A DNA stretch of 64,000 bases from Bacteroidales bacterium (GCA_024763075.1 JANTGF010000004.1:30853-94852), one strand, 5' to 3'. Counted from the first letter of the stretch, positions 25,888 through 35,311 are shown. The notes: generated by a model from the letters alone, not told the origin. A program made the numbers and translations.

Positions 25888-26892
25888 ATGACGGAAATGC
25901 GACAAATAATTACCCATTTATCTGCGCACAAAACTTTAACCAGGGAAGAGGCGAGGAAGATACTTTCAGATATTGCCAATGGAATATACGATGAAGTGGA
26001 GATGGCTTCTTTCATGACTATCTTTCTGATGCGGAGTGTTACTGTGGAAGAGCTTTCGGGGTTCAGGGATGCACTCCTGGAGCATTGCCTGCAGGTTGAT
26101 CTGGCCTGCGATTCCCTGATTGATCTTTGTGGTACAGGAGGAGACGGGAAGGATACCTTTAACATTTCCACACTGGCGTCTTTTGTAACTGCCGGTGCCG
26201 GAGCTAAAGTTGCCAAACACGGTAATTATGGCGTTTCTTCTACCTGTGGTTCCTCAAATATTCTGGAGTTTTTCGGTTACCGGTTTACAAACAATCAGGA
26301 TAATCTCAGGAAACAGATTGAAAAAGCCGGAATTTGCTTTTTGCATGCCCCCCTGTTTAATCCGGCTATGAAAAATGTCGCCCCTGTCAGGAGAGGGCTC
26401 AGGGTAAAAACCTTTTTTAATATGCTGGGACCAATGGTAAATCCTGCCTTTCCACAAAAACAACTGGTGGGTGTTTTCAGCCTGGAGCTGGCACGTATTT
26501 ACAGCTATATTTATCAACAAACCGAAAAGGATTTTGTAATTATCCATAGTCTGGACGGGTATGATGAAATATCCCTGACCGGTGAATTTAAAATGATTAG
26601 CAATAAAAAGGAACAATTAATTGATCCGGAACAGCTGGGATTGGAAAAGGCAAGAGCAGAGGATATAAAAGGTGGATCAACAATAAATGAATCTGCAGAT
26701 ATTTTCAAAAAGATTCTGGAGGGGAATGGCACACCTTCACAGCAAAGTGTTGTTGCCGTAAATGCTGCCTACGCTTTGCAATGTTATTTTGAAAAAGATT
26801 TGGAAGAATGCCTGGCCATGGCGAATGAATCGATAAACAGTGGGAAAGCGAAACAGGCTTTTGAAAAATTAATAGAAGTATCGAATAGTTAA
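25888..26892 (+). CDS. trpD: anthranilate phosphoribosyltransferase
   Basis: 334 residues; transfers the phosphoribosyl group of PRPP to anthranilate. Signature DLCGTGGDGKDTFNIST (PRPP/Mg binding, near residue 80), KHGNYGVSSTCGSSN, NPAMKNVAPVRRGLRVKT and FNMLGPMVNP are all present. Normal length. Its stop codon is immediately followed by the trpC start region, implying coupling. Confidence 0.96.
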   Translation: MTEMRQIITHLSAHKTLTREEARKILSDIANGIYDEVEMASFMTIFLMRSVTVEELSGFRDALLEHCLQVDLACDSLIDLCGTGGDGKDTFNISTLASFVTAGAGAKVAKHGNYGVSSTCGSSNILEFFGYRFTNNQDNLRKQIEKAGICFLHAPLFNPAMKNVAPVRRGLRVKTFFNMLGPMVNPAFPQKQLVGVFSLELARIYSYIYQQTEKDFVIIHSLDGYDEISLTGEFKMISNKKEQLIDPEQLGLEKARAEDIKGGSTINESADIFKKILEGNGTPSQQSVVAVNAAYALQCYFEKDLEECLAMANESINSGKAKQAFEKLIEVSNS

Positions 26893-27690
26893 GTGAAGGA
26901 GATGGAAAATACAATTCTTAATGAAATCATCCTGAGCAAGCAGAAGGAAGTGGAACTATTAAAAACTTCTGTTCCGATGAAGATGCTGTTGAAAAAGCAA
27001 AGAACCCGGGGGCATTTCTCCATAAAGGAGTTTTTATCGAAAATAGGTGCAAGCGGGATTATTGCAGAGTTCAAGCGCAGGTCTCCTTCCAGGGGCTGGA
27101 TAAACAAAGAAGCAGAACCTGCTATTGTATTACCTGCCTATCAAGAGGCCGGGGCAAGTGCGGTGAGCATATTGACGGATCATCATTTTTTTGGAGGCAG
27201 TCTCTCTGACCTGGAGCTGGCAGGTGAACAAATTGATTTACCTGTTTTGAGAAAGGATTTTATTATTGACGAATATCAGATTGTTGAGGCGGCAATTGCA
27301 GGGGCAGATGTCATCCTCTTAATTGCTGCAAACCTGTCCACCGGAATGGTAATGCAGCTGGCTAATACGGCAAAACAACTTCAACTGGAGGTGCTGCTTG
27401 AGATTCATAATCAGGAAGAACTCGGCCATATTTGTGAGGATGTCGACCTGGTTGGTGTGAATAACAGGAATTTGCATACTTTTAAAACAGAATTACAAAC
27501 CTCCGTAGATCTGAGTACAAAAATCCCTGATCAATTTATGAAAATATCTGAAAGTGGCATTGATCATCCGGATGATATTAAGTTTTTAAAAAAACATGGT
27601 TATAAGGGATTTCTGATAGGAGAACGTTTTATGAAAACAAATAATCCCGGAGGAGCGTGTGGTAAGTTTGTAAAAGAATTGGGTCCATGA
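26893..27690 (+). CDS. trpC: indole-3-glycerol-phosphate synthase
   Basis: 265 residues, TIM-barrel enzyme closing the indole ring. Motifs: IIAEFKRRSPSRG (Lys and Ser of the active site), ILTDHHFFGGS, LRKDFIIDEYQI, VGVNNRNLHTF and ISESGI. It is unfused to trpF, unlike in E. coli. Two starts are possible: GTG 26893 directly after the trpD stop, or ATG 26902 (MENTIL), which has GGAG nearby; the second may be the real one. A 251-base gap follows before trpF. Confidence 0.95.
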   Translation: MKEMENTILNEIILSKQKEVELLKTSVPMKMLLKKQRTRGHFSIKEFLSKIGASGIIAEFKRRSPSRGWINKEAEPAIVLPAYQEAGASAVSILTDHHFFGGSLSDLELAGEQIDLPVLRKDFIIDEYQIVEAAIAGADVILLIAANLSTGMVMQLANTAKQLQLEVLLEIHNQEELGHICEDVDLVGVNNRNLHTFKTELQTSVDLSTKIPDQFMKISESGIDHPDDIKFLKKHGYKGFLIGERFMKTNNPGGACGKFVKELGP

Positions 27691-27760
27691 GTAATAGATG
27701 AAGCATCCATGAAAAACGCCTGCCTGAATGAATTATTTGAGCAGGTAATGGGATGATAAT

Positions 27761-27802
27761 AAAAGCCCCCGGTGGGGCGTGATGTATATAACCAGGGCTT
27801 TT
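27761..27802 (+). terminator. possible weak terminator/alternative hairpins between trpC and trpF
   Basis: AAAAGCCC (27761-27768) can pair with GGGCTTTT (27795-27802), while an internal GCCCC/GGGGC pair (27765-27769 with 27774-27778) would exclude it. The outer stem ends in TTTT but has no further T-run. It may reduce readthrough or be a processing site. The rest of the 251-base gap holds only a 15-codon ORF without Trp. Confidence 0.35.
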
Positions 27803-27941
27803 AAGTAGGGGGGATGACAAAATATAAAACATTGACAAACTAAATGTAACAAAAATATAGGCAGGTGAAGATATATTATCTTTTAAAACTTGTTGAATTT
27901 GGGCTTGTCTTAAAATTAATTAATTATTTAATAGATTTATA

Positions 27942-28553
27942 ATGGGATTAAAGATTAAAATATGTGGAATGCGTGAAGAGGAGAACATCCTTCAGACAGA
28001 TGCATTGAAACCGGATTATCTGGGTTTTATTTTTTATCCCCCTTCCCCCAGGTATATTGGTTCTGTTTCCCTTCCGGATGTGAATGCAAAAAAAGCGGGT
28101 GTGTTTGTAAATGAACCACTCCACTCCCTGCTTCAGAAGGCGGCTGTTTATAATCTTGATGTGATTCAGTTGCATGGGGAAGAGTCACCGGAGACATGTA
28201 AGGTGCTTCGTGAATTTAATTACGAGGTGTGGAAGGTTTTTAAAATAGGAGAGGATACAAATTCCGATATGGTAAAACCTTTCGAGGGACTTTGTGAGTA
28301 TTTTTTATATGATACAAAGACAAACGGACATGGTGGTTCCGGAAAAAAGTTTGATTGGACAAAGCTAAATGAACTGTCATCACTGGGTCCGTTTTTGCTG
28401 AGTGGAGGCATCGGACCGGAAGATGTGGAGAGAATAAAGAATCTGAATATTGAGAATCTTGCAGGAGTAGATGTGAACAGCCGGTTTGAGGCAAGTGCTG
28501 CTGTAAAAGATATTGCAATGCTGTCAGACTTTATCAATGCAATAAGGAACTAA
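27942..28553 (+). CDS. trpF: phosphoribosylanthranilate isomerase
   Basis: 203 residues, TIM-barrel Amadori isomerase acting between TrpD and TrpC. The catalytic cysteine is in KIKICGMREEEN, and YLGFIFYPPSPRYI, GVFVNE, VIQLHGEES, DTKTNGHGGSGKKFDW and LAGVDVNSRFE are family signatures. Start at ATG 27942 gives the standard N-terminus. trpB follows after 17 bases. Confidence 0.95.
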   Translation: MGLKIKICGMREEENILQTDALKPDYLGFIFYPPSPRYIGSVSLPDVNAKKAGVFVNEPLHSLLQKAAVYNLDVIQLHGEESPETCKVLREFNYEVWKVFKIGEDTNSDMVKPFEGLCEYFLYDTKTNGHGGSGKKFDWTKLNELSSLGPFLLSGGIGPEDVERIKNLNIENLAGVDVNSRFEASAAVKDIAMLSDFINAIRN

Positions 28554-28570
28554 TAGATGAACTGTTTGTT

Positions 28571-29812
28571 ATGGATTATTTTGTAAATAAAAAAGGATAT
28601 TACGGAAAATTCGGTGGGGCTTATATTCCTGAAATGCTTTATCCGAATGTAAAAGAGCTGGAAGAGAACTATTTGAAAATTATGGAGAGTGAGGCTTTCA
28701 AAAATGAGTTTGCAAGCCTGCTTAAAAATTATGTTGGCAGGCCTTCTCCTTTGTATTACAGTGAGAGGTTATCAGGTAAATATGGAGTTAAGCTATATCT
28801 GAAAAGAGAGGACTTGAATCATACCGGCTCTCATAAAATAAATAATACCATCGGCCAGATACTGATGGCTCGTTTTCTTGGGAAGAAGAGGATTATTGCT
28901 GAAACAGGAGCCGGCCAGCATGGAGTGGCAACCGCTACGGTTTGTGCCAGGGAGGGAGTGGAATGCGTGGTTTTTATGGGTGCTACCGATGTTGCCCGCC
29001 AAAAACCCAATGTGGAGAAAATGGAAATGCTGGGTGCCACTGTAATACCGGTTGAATCGGGCAACAAAACACTTAAGGACGCGACCAATGATGCCATTCG
29101 TCACTGGATAAGCCATCCGGATGAGACACATTATATCATAGGTTCTGTTGTGGGCCCTCATCCATACCCTGATATGGTGGCACGTTTTCAATCAGTGATT
29201 AGTAAAGAAATGCGTTCCCAGCTTAATAAACAAACGGGGTCTCCTTTACCGGACAAGATCATTGCCTGTGTGGGTGGGGGGAGTAATGCTGCAGGAGCTT
29301 TCTATCATTATCTGAACGAAAATAAAGTAGAATTGATAGCTGTTGAGGCCGATGGACTGGGTCTGGAAACCGGCCATACAGCTGCAACAACGGCAGCAGG
29401 TACTCCGGGAATTATTCATGGAAGCATGACCTTGCTGATGCAGACCGGGGATGGACAGATCATTGAACCTTATTCTATTTCCGCCGGACTGGATTATCCA
29501 GGAATTGGTCCATTACATGCACATCTTTTTGATGTGAACAGAGCCGGGTTTTACCGGGCGACTGATCAGGAAGCTCTGGATGCTGCTTTTGAACTTACGC
29601 GTCTGGAAGGGATCATTCCTGCTCTTGAATCAGCACATGCATTGGCCGCTCTTCCAAAAATAAAATTCGGGAAAGGAGAAGTAGTTGTGGTGAATATCTC
29701 TGGTAGGGGAGACAAAGATATGGAAGCGTACAGGAAACATCTGTTAGCCGAAAAAAGGATGAAATTCAAAAAAGAAAGATTTAAATATTTATTTTGGAAA
29801 TTTATAAAATGA
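28571..29812 (+). CDS. trpB: tryptophan synthase beta chain
   Basis: 413 residues; PLP enzyme joining indole and serine. Signatures: GKFGGAYIPEML, YLKREDLNHTGSHKINN with the PLP lysine, AETGAGQHGVATA, VGGGSNAAGAFYHY (phosphate loop) and GLDYPGIGPLHA. This is the TrpB1 class that partners with TrpA. The C-terminus carries about 15 extra basic/aromatic residues (KFKKERFKYLFWKFIK) compared with common homologues. Its TGA stop overlaps the ATG of trpA (ATGA), so the pair is translationally coupled. Confidence 0.96.
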   Translation: MDYFVNKKGYYGKFGGAYIPEMLYPNVKELEENYLKIMESEAFKNEFASLLKNYVGRPSPLYYSERLSGKYGVKLYLKREDLNHTGSHKINNTIGQILMARFLGKKRIIAETGAGQHGVATATVCAREGVECVVFMGATDVARQKPNVEKMEMLGATVIPVESGNKTLKDATNDAIRHWISHPDETHYIIGSVVGPHPYPDMVARFQSVISKEMRSQLNKQTGSPLPDKIIACVGGGSNAAGAFYHYLNENKVELIAVEADGLGLETGHTAATTAAGTPGIIHGSMTLLMQTGDGQIIEPYSISAGLDYPGIGPLHAHLFDVNRAGFYRATDQEALDAAFELTRLEGIIPALESAHALAALPKIKFGKGEVVVVNISGRGDKDMEAYRKHLLAEKRMKFKKERFKYLFWKFIK

Positions 29813-30582
29813 ACAGAATTACAGAGCTCTTCAATAAGAAAAAGAGAAACGTTCTTTCTTTCTATTTTACAGCAGGTCATCCGGAGCCGGACTCCACTCT
29901 TTCTATCCTCAAATCCCTGGAAAAAAACGGAGCAGATATGGTTGAGATCGGGATGCCGTTTTCCGATCCTCTGGCAGATGGTCCTGTGATTCAGCAAAGC
30001 AGCCAGATAGCTCTGAAAAACGGAATGACAATTAAAAAGTTGTTAGCAGCCCTTGAATCTGTCAGAGAGGAGGTTACTATTCCGCTTTTGTGTATGGGGT
30101 ATTTTAATACAGTGCTGCAGTTCGGAATGGAAAACTTTTGCAAAACAATCAGTCAAATTGGTATTGACGGGGTGATATTGCCAGATTTACCCCTGGAAGT
30201 TTATTCGGAGAAATATCAGGCCATATTTGAAAGGTACGGCATTATCCCTGTTTTTCTGATTACTCCGGGAACTTCTGATGAACGTATCCGGCAAACTGAA
30301 AAGTATTCCAAAGGGTTTATCTATATGGTATCTTCGGCCTCGGTAACAGGAGCAAAAAAAGGCTTTGGCAATGAGCAACTTGCTTACTTTAAGCGGATAA
30401 AGGAAATGAATCTTTCAGTTCCGGTGATGGCCGGCTTTGGTATATCCGATAAATTTACCTTTAATCAGGTTTCAGATTATGCTGCCGGTGGGATTATAGG
30501 CAGTGCTTTTGTTTCTCACCTTCAAAAAGAAGGTGCTTCTGAAAATAGCATAGGGGAGTTTATAAAAAGGATTGTGAAGTAG
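29809..30582 (+). CDS. trpA: tryptophan synthase alpha chain
   Basis: About 257 residues; cleaves indole-3-glycerol phosphate and channels indole to TrpB. Catalytic Glu and Asp are in MVEIGMPFSDPLADGPVIQ, and GVILPDLPLE, YMVSSASVTGAKKG and VMAGFGISD are conserved. Start at ATG 29809 (MNRITELFNKK), which matches the family N-terminus and overlaps the trpB stop; a TTG 15 bases earlier is less likely. Last gene of the trp operon; no clear terminator follows. Confidence 0.95.
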   Translation: MNRITELFNKKKRNVLSFYFTAGHPEPDSTLSILKSLEKNGADMVEIGMPFSDPLADGPVIQQSSQIALKNGMTIKKLLAALESVREEVTIPLLCMGYFNTVLQFGMENFCKTISQIGIDGVILPDLPLEVYSEKYQAIFERYGIIPVFLITPGTSDERIRQTEKYSKGFIYMVSSASVTGAKKGFGNEQLAYFKRIKEMNLSVPVMAGFGISDKFTFNQVSDYAAGGIIGSAFVSHLQKEGASENSIGEFIKRIVK

Positions 30583-30645
30583 CTTATGTTATTACTAAAA
30601 ACCCTGTGTTCATCTCTTAAGTAAGCTGGTAATTATATACAGGCA

Positions 30646-30707
30646 CTTCCAACCTTTCAACCCTCCATCTCTCCAATCTTCCAATTTTCCAATTTTCCAA
30701 TCTATCC
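30646..30707 (+). repeat. pyrimidine-rich short tandem repeat (CCAATTTT-like)
   Basis: A 60-base C/T-rich run in which CCAATCTT, CCAATTTT, CCAATTTT and CCAATCTA follow each other at 8-base intervals, preceded by degenerate copies. It lies in the 256-base gap between trpA and gldA, where nothing else but the gldA promoter motif is visible. Confidence 0.6.
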
Positions 30708-30787
30708 GGAATATATCCATTCAATACGTGAACCGTTAAATTTTGTTAAAAAACAAAAACAGGGTATCATGGGAAAGGCGAATTATA

Positions 30788-30795
30788 TAAATTTG
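30788..30795 (+). promoter_or_regulatory. predicted -7 box for gldA
   Basis: TAAATTTG matches TAnnTTTG, 44 bases upstream of the gldA start. It marks the beginning of a new transcription unit after the trp operon. Confidence 0.5.
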
Positions 30796-30838
30796 CGCTG
30801 CGATATAACTATTTTTCTTTAACCAAACGTTTTTAATC

Positions 30839-31768
30839 ATGAATATTCAGGTTGAGAACCTAACAAAAGTTTACGGGCCGCAAAGGGCAGTTGACAGGAT
30901 CTCCTTTGAAGTCAAAACCGGGGAGATTCTTGGATTTCTGGGTCCGAATGGTGCAGGTAAAACTACTACCATGAAAATGATTACCAATTATCTTTCACCT
31001 ACTGCCGGTAATATCTTATTTGACGGAAAATCTTTGTTTGAGGATGAGGAGTATGTGAAAAAGCATATTGGTTACCTCCCGGAAAATAATCCGCTTTATC
31101 TGGATATGCCTGTAATTGACTATCTGGAATATTGCGCAAAACTACAGGGCATCCAAAAAGAAAGAGTGGATGAAAGAATTCGGGAAATGGTAAGGGTTTG
31201 TGGCCTGCATTCCGAAAAACATAAGAAAATTGGAGAACTGTCGAAAGGTTTCCGGCAAAGGACCGGGTTGGCCCAGGCGATGATCCATGATCCTGATATT
31301 TTGATACTGGATGAGCCTACTACCGGTCTTGACCCAAATCAGATTGTGGAAATAAGGAAGCTTATCCGTGAATTGGGTCGTGAAAAAACAGTTATTCTCA
31401 GTACGCATATCCTTCCTGAAGTGGAAGCAACCTGCGACCGTATCCTGATCATTCACAATGGGAAAATTGTGGCCGATGGCACCTCCGATACTTTGCGTAA
31501 ACAGGCAGAGGGTCAGGAGCTCCTTAAGGTAAAGATTGAGGATGGGGATCCCAACATTATCATTCAGTCCCTGCAGGAACTTCCTACTGTAAATATGGTC
31601 GATTTTAGTGGCAGAGAGTCAAATCGTTTTGAGGTACAGAGTAAGCCCGGGGTAAGTTCTAAAAGAGAGGTCTTCCAAACCTGCGCAAAAAACGGATGGA
31701 TACTTACAGAATCCATTCCTATAGAAACAAAACTTGAAGATATTTTCAGAGATCTTACAATGAATTAA
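30839..31768 (+). CDS. gldA: ABC transporter ATPase, GldA family
   Basis: 309 residues: Walker A GPNGAGKTTTMK, signature LSKGFRQRTGLAQAM, Walker B DILILDEPTTGLDPNQ, switch ILSTHILPEVE, then a C-terminal domain of about 90 residues typical of the GldA/NatA group. With GldF and GldG it makes an inner-membrane ABC complex first linked to gliding in Flavobacterium. Homologues occur in many non-gliding Bacteroidota, where the role is unclear (envelope or secretion support). First gene of a four-gene unit. Confidence 0.9.
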   Translation: MNIQVENLTKVYGPQRAVDRISFEVKTGEILGFLGPNGAGKTTTMKMITNYLSPTAGNILFDGKSLFEDEEYVKKHIGYLPENNPLYLDMPVIDYLEYCAKLQGIQKERVDERIREMVRVCGLHSEKHKKIGELSKGFRQRTGLAQAMIHDPDILILDEPTTGLDPNQIVEIRKLIRELGREKTVILSTHILPEVEATCDRILIIHNGKIVADGTSDTLRKQAEGQELLKVKIEDGDPNIIIQSLQELPTVNMVDFSGRESNRFEVQSKPGVSSKREVFQTCAKNGWILTESIPIETKLEDIFRDLTMN

Positions 31769-31787
31769 CAATTTTATATAGAAACAA

Positions 31788-32513
31788 ATGAAACAAATCT
31801 GGATTATTTCAAAAAGAGAGTTGGATTCATTTTTTAACTCGTTGATAGCCTATATTATGCTAATCCTGTTCCTGGGCTTCAGTGGATTTTTTACCTGGCT
31901 TTTCGGATCGGATATTTTTATGGTTGGGCAGGCAAGTCTCGGTTCCTTCTTTAGCATCGCTTACTGGACTTTGTTTTTCTTTATCCCTGCTTTAACTATG
32001 CGCTTACTTGCCGAAGAAAAACGGTCAGGAACAATTGAACTTTTACTGACAAAACCGGTAACCGACAGGCAGGTTGTAATAGGTAAATTTCTATCAACCC
32101 TCTTCCTTATTGGTATCGCACTTTTATTTACGCTCCCCTATGTAATTACAGTTGCTAAACTGGGTAACCTGGATATAGGGGCTGTAATTTGCGGTTATTT
32201 TGGTCTTCTTTTAATGAGTGGTGTATATATAAGTATTGGGTTATTTGCCAGTTCTGTTACGCAGAATCAGATTGTAGCTTTTCTGACAGCCCTTTTTATT
32301 GGATTATTCTTTCACCTGATTTTTAATGTTCTGGCCGGTAGTTTTACTGGTACAATAGGTCAGGTTTTTGATTATTTAAGTATGTCAACCCATTTTCAGA
32401 GTATTTCAAGGGGAGTTATTGATACCCGTGACCTGATATACTTTGGTACATTAATGGTTTTCGGCCTGTACTTTGCTGAATTATCCCTTTCCAGAAGAAA
32501 TGCAAATAATTAA
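31788..32513 (+). CDS. gldF: ABC-2 permease, GldF family
   Basis: 241 residues with six membrane helices. The opening MKQIWIISKRELDSFFNSLIAYIM and the LLAEEKRSGTIELLLTKPVTD loop are characteristic of GldF/ABC-2 permeases. It forms the membrane part for GldA. Gaps to gldA and gldG are 19 and 12 bases, indicating one transcript. Confidence 0.9.
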   Translation: MKQIWIISKRELDSFFNSLIAYIMLILFLGFSGFFTWLFGSDIFMVGQASLGSFFSIAYWTLFFFIPALTMRLLAEEKRSGTIELLLTKPVTDRQVVIGKFLSTLFLIGIALLFTLPYVITVAKLGNLDIGAVICGYFGLLLMSGVYISIGLFASSVTQNQIVAFLTALFIGLFFHLIFNVLAGSFTGTIGQVFDYLSMSTHFQSISRGVIDTRDLIYFGTLMVFGLYFAELSLSRRNANN

Positions 32514-32525
32514 CAGATAAGAAAA

Positions 32526-34031
32526 ATGAAAGCGAAAAGTTTTTATACGACTGCAATATTGATCACGGCAATTCTGATCATTCTAAACCTTGTATCTGAT
32601 CAATTTTTTGTGAGGCTTGATTTCACTGAAGATAAGCAATATACGCTTAGCAAGGCAACGAAGGATATCCTTAAAGAGCTGGAAGAACCTGTTACTATAA
32701 AGGCTTATTTTTCAAAGGATCTTCCACCATCTATTGTTAAAACACGGAAAGACTTTTTGGACATGCTGGTTGAATATGCAAGCATTTCAAAAGGAATGCT
32801 GGTTTATGAGTTTAATGATCCAGGAAAAGATCCTGAGACTGAACAAAAAGTTATGCAGGAAGGAATACAGCCGGTGATGATCAATGTGAGAGAAAAGGAT
32901 CAGATGAAACAGCAGAAGGCATATCTGGGTGCTATTGTATCAATGGGAGAGAAAAAGGAAGTCCTTCCTTTTATCCAGCCGGGAGCTGCAATGGAATACG
33001 ATCTTTCTACTGCAATAAAGAAACTTTCTGTTAAGGATAAACCCGTGGTTGGTTTATTGCAGGGGCACGGTGAACCCGGATTGCGTGATCTTCAGCAGGT
33101 ATATCAGGGATTAAGTGTACTATATAATTTCGAACCGGTAACTCTGACCGATTCCACAACCATCCCTGATAATATGAAAACCATAGCTATTATACGTCCT
33201 GCAGATAGTATCCCTGTTGATCAACTGAAACAGCTGGATGACTTTCTTGCATCGGGAAGAGGGATTTTTGTTGCCTTGAACAGGGTGAAAGGTGACTTGC
33301 AAAATGCCTACGGGACTACCCTGAACACAGGGCTGGAAACCTGGCTTGCAAATAAGGGAATACAGGTTGAACCTGATTTTGTGGTTGATGCCCAGTGTGG
33401 TTCAGTAACTGTTCAGCAGCAACAGGGGATGTTCCGGTTCTCTTCAAATGTAAATTTCCCCTATCTGCCGATAATTCATTCATTTGCAAAACATCCGGTA
33501 AGCGAAGGTCTGGAATCGGTAATTCTACAGTTTGCCAGTTCAATAAGTTATACAGGAGATACCTCAAAAACATATACTCCTGTTGCATTCACATCTGATA
33601 AATCCGGAAGTCTTCGGGCTCCGCAGTATTTTAATATTCAGAAGAAATGGGGGAATGCTGATTTTCCAAAAAAGAGCATTCCTGTAGCAGCTGTGTTGCA
33701 GGGTAAACTTGTAGGAAATCAAATCTCAAAGATGGTGATTGTTTCAGACGGAGATTTTCCGATTGGGCCTCAGGGTCAGCAGATTAATCCGGATAATGCA
33801 AATTTAATGGTCAATGGAATTGATTTTCTTTCGGATGATACCGGACTAATAAGCCTGCGTACCCGCGCGGTAACTTCACGGCCTATAAAAGATTTGGAAG
33901 ATGGCACAAAAACTTTATTGAAATATCTGAACTTCCTGCTTCCTATTCTTCTGGTTATTTTTTACGGATTGTTCAGGTTCCAGAAAAGTCGTAATACAAG
34001 AGCAAAACGCCTCGAAGAAAACTATTTTTAA
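32526..34031 (+). CDS. gldG: GldG-family ABC accessory protein
   Basis: 501 residues. One N-terminal helix (AILITAILIILNLVSD) and one C-terminal helix (FLLPILLVIFYGLFRF) flank a large extracytoplasmic domain with the ABC_transp_aux pattern (RLDFTEDKQYTLSKATKDIL, LLQGHGEPGL, FLASGRGIFVALN). Partner of GldA and GldF. The order A-F-G is the usual one in Bacteroidota. Confidence 0.9.
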   Translation: MKAKSFYTTAILITAILIILNLVSDQFFVRLDFTEDKQYTLSKATKDILKELEEPVTIKAYFSKDLPPSIVKTRKDFLDMLVEYASISKGMLVYEFNDPGKDPETEQKVMQEGIQPVMINVREKDQMKQQKAYLGAIVSMGEKKEVLPFIQPGAAMEYDLSTAIKKLSVKDKPVVGLLQGHGEPGLRDLQQVYQGLSVLYNFEPVTLTDSTTIPDNMKTIAIIRPADSIPVDQLKQLDDFLASGRGIFVALNRVKGDLQNAYGTTLNTGLETWLANKGIQVEPDFVVDAQCGSVTVQQQQGMFRFSSNVNFPYLPIIHSFAKHPVSEGLESVILQFASSISYTGDTSKTYTPVAFTSDKSGSLRAPQYFNIQKKWGNADFPKKSIPVAAVLQGKLVGNQISKMVIVSDGDFPIGPQGQQINPDNANLMVNGIDFLSDDTGLISLRTRAVTSRPIKDLEDGTKTLLKYLNFLLPILLVIFYGLFRFQKSRNTRAKRLEENYF

Positions 34032-34049
34032 CCTTTTATTTGTAATACA

Positions 34050-35012
34050 ATGGCTGGAAAAAATAATAATAAAACGCTTGTAATTGTTTTCGCTTTTTTG
34101 TTGGCTGTTTTTCTTTTTGGAAAATATTTCAGACAAGGAAAGAGAGAAAATACTTTGAAAAAGAATGCAATCGAACTGGACACATCCCTGGTGACAAAAA
34201 TTGATTTGTATCCGGTAGCTGAAAAGGGCAATGTTTTGAACTTCTATAAGAAAGGAGAAGTGTGGAGAGTAAAGAAGGGGGATGTGGATGCACCGGTTGA
34301 AAAAGAACGCGTCTTGAGTTTACTGACTGAAGCAGTCCGCATAAAACCGGGTCAACTGGTTGCAAAGAGTAAAGGTAAATGGACAGAATACCATGTGGAT
34401 GATTCCCTGGGCACCCGTGTTCAGTTTTTATCCGATAAAAAAAAGCTGATGGATTTATACATTGGTAAATTTACCTATAAGCAAACGCAGAGTCCTTACG
34501 GAGGGTCTCAGGGAGGCAATATCGTGGGAACTTCTTACTACAGAAAAGCGAAGGAAAAGGAAGTTTATGCTACGGATGGTTTCCTGAGTTTTACTTTTAA
34601 TCAGGATTTCAATTCATGGAGGGATCAGCGACTTTTACAATTAAATAAGAAGGATATCACCCGCCTGAACTTTGATTATTTTGCTGACAGTAGTTTTACA
34701 GTGCAGAAAGCCGATAGTATATGGTTGATAGGTTCTCAACAGGCAGATTCCTTGAAAATGGATAATTATCTGGGAAAACTTGGAAATCAACGAAAATCTG
34801 ATTTTATAGATGATTTTCGTCCGGAAAATCAACCTGCCTGCCAGCTTACCATTGAGGGTAATAATATGAATACAATAGTGTTGAAAGCGTATAAAGATAA
34901 GGGTGAATGGATCTTTAATTCCAGCCTGAACCCGGAGTCTTATTTTGTAGATAAAGATAGGAGTCTGGCTTCGGAATTATTGATTACTAAGGAAGATCTG
35001 TTCAATAATTAG
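34050..35012 (+). CDS. DUF4340 domain-containing protein
   Basis: 320 residues with one N-terminal membrane helix (LVIVFAFLLAVFLFGKYF) and a periplasmic DUF4340 region (VEKERVLSLLTEAVRIKPGQLVA, RVQFLSDKKKLMDLYIGK). DUF4340 proteins commonly sit next to GldG-like ABC_transp_aux genes, so it probably belongs to the same envelope complex. Oddly, its last codons and the TAG stop fall inside the left inverted repeat of a MITE-like element (35007-35194), so the present C-terminus (..DLFNN) may have been created or shortened by that insertion. Confidence 0.8.
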   Translation: MAGKNNNKTLVIVFAFLLAVFLFGKYFRQGKRENTLKKNAIELDTSLVTKIDLYPVAEKGNVLNFYKKGEVWRVKKGDVDAPVEKERVLSLLTEAVRIKPGQLVAKSKGKWTEYHVDDSLGTRVQFLSDKKKLMDLYIGKFTYKQTQSPYGGSQGGNIVGTSYYRKAKEKEVYATDGFLSFTFNQDFNSWRDQRLLQLNKKDITRLNFDYFADSSFTVQKADSIWLIGSQQADSLKMDNYLGKLGNQRKSDFIDDFRPENQPACQLTIEGNNMNTIVLKAYKDKGEWIFNSSLNPESYFVDKDRSLASELLITKEDLFNN

Positions 35013-35194
35013 TGTGTGTCCATAAAGTCGAGTGTTTGAACTTTAAAGTTTGAGATCAAGCCTCGCCTTCCTTAATATAAAGTACGGCGGACAAGGCCCT
35101 GAGAGAATTTTAAACCACAGTCCTGAAAATCGGGATGAGGATTTGAAATTTGAACAACAACGCAGATATCGGACTTTAAAGACAAACACTAATT
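35007..35194. mobile_element. MITE-like element with 23-bp imperfect terminal inverted repeats
   Basis: The left end (35007-35029) and the reverse complement of the right end (35172-35194) agree at 20 of 23 positions, starting AATTAGTGT and ending AAAGTC. The 188-base unit has no ORF and holds an internal palindrome (AACTTTAAAGTT). No clear target duplication is seen. It accounts for most of the 334-base gap before 35347. Non-autonomous element or dispersed palindromic repeat is inferred from structure alone. Confidence 0.6.
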
Positions 35195-35303
35195 AGAGTT
35201 TTGGATTGCTGATTAATAGTGTTTTGCAGTGTTTTGCATTTCGGTTTGGGAATGCTTATTTGTATTTTTTCTAAATAAGTGTTAATTAATTAGGAATAAT
35301 TTT

Positions 35304-35311
35304 TAATTTTG
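35304..35311 (+). promoter_or_regulatory. predicted -7 box for the 35347 gene
   Basis: TAATTTTG matches TAnnTTTG, 36 bases upstream of the start codon. Confidence 0.45.

Noticed and set aside
27709-27756. 15-codon ORF between trpC and trpF as a leader peptide
   Set aside because: It has no Trp codon and is not followed by a convincing terminator.
30839-35012. Evidence for active gliding motility
   Set aside because: GldA/F/G homologues occur in non-gliding Bacteroidota; no GldJ-N or SprA genes are in the window.
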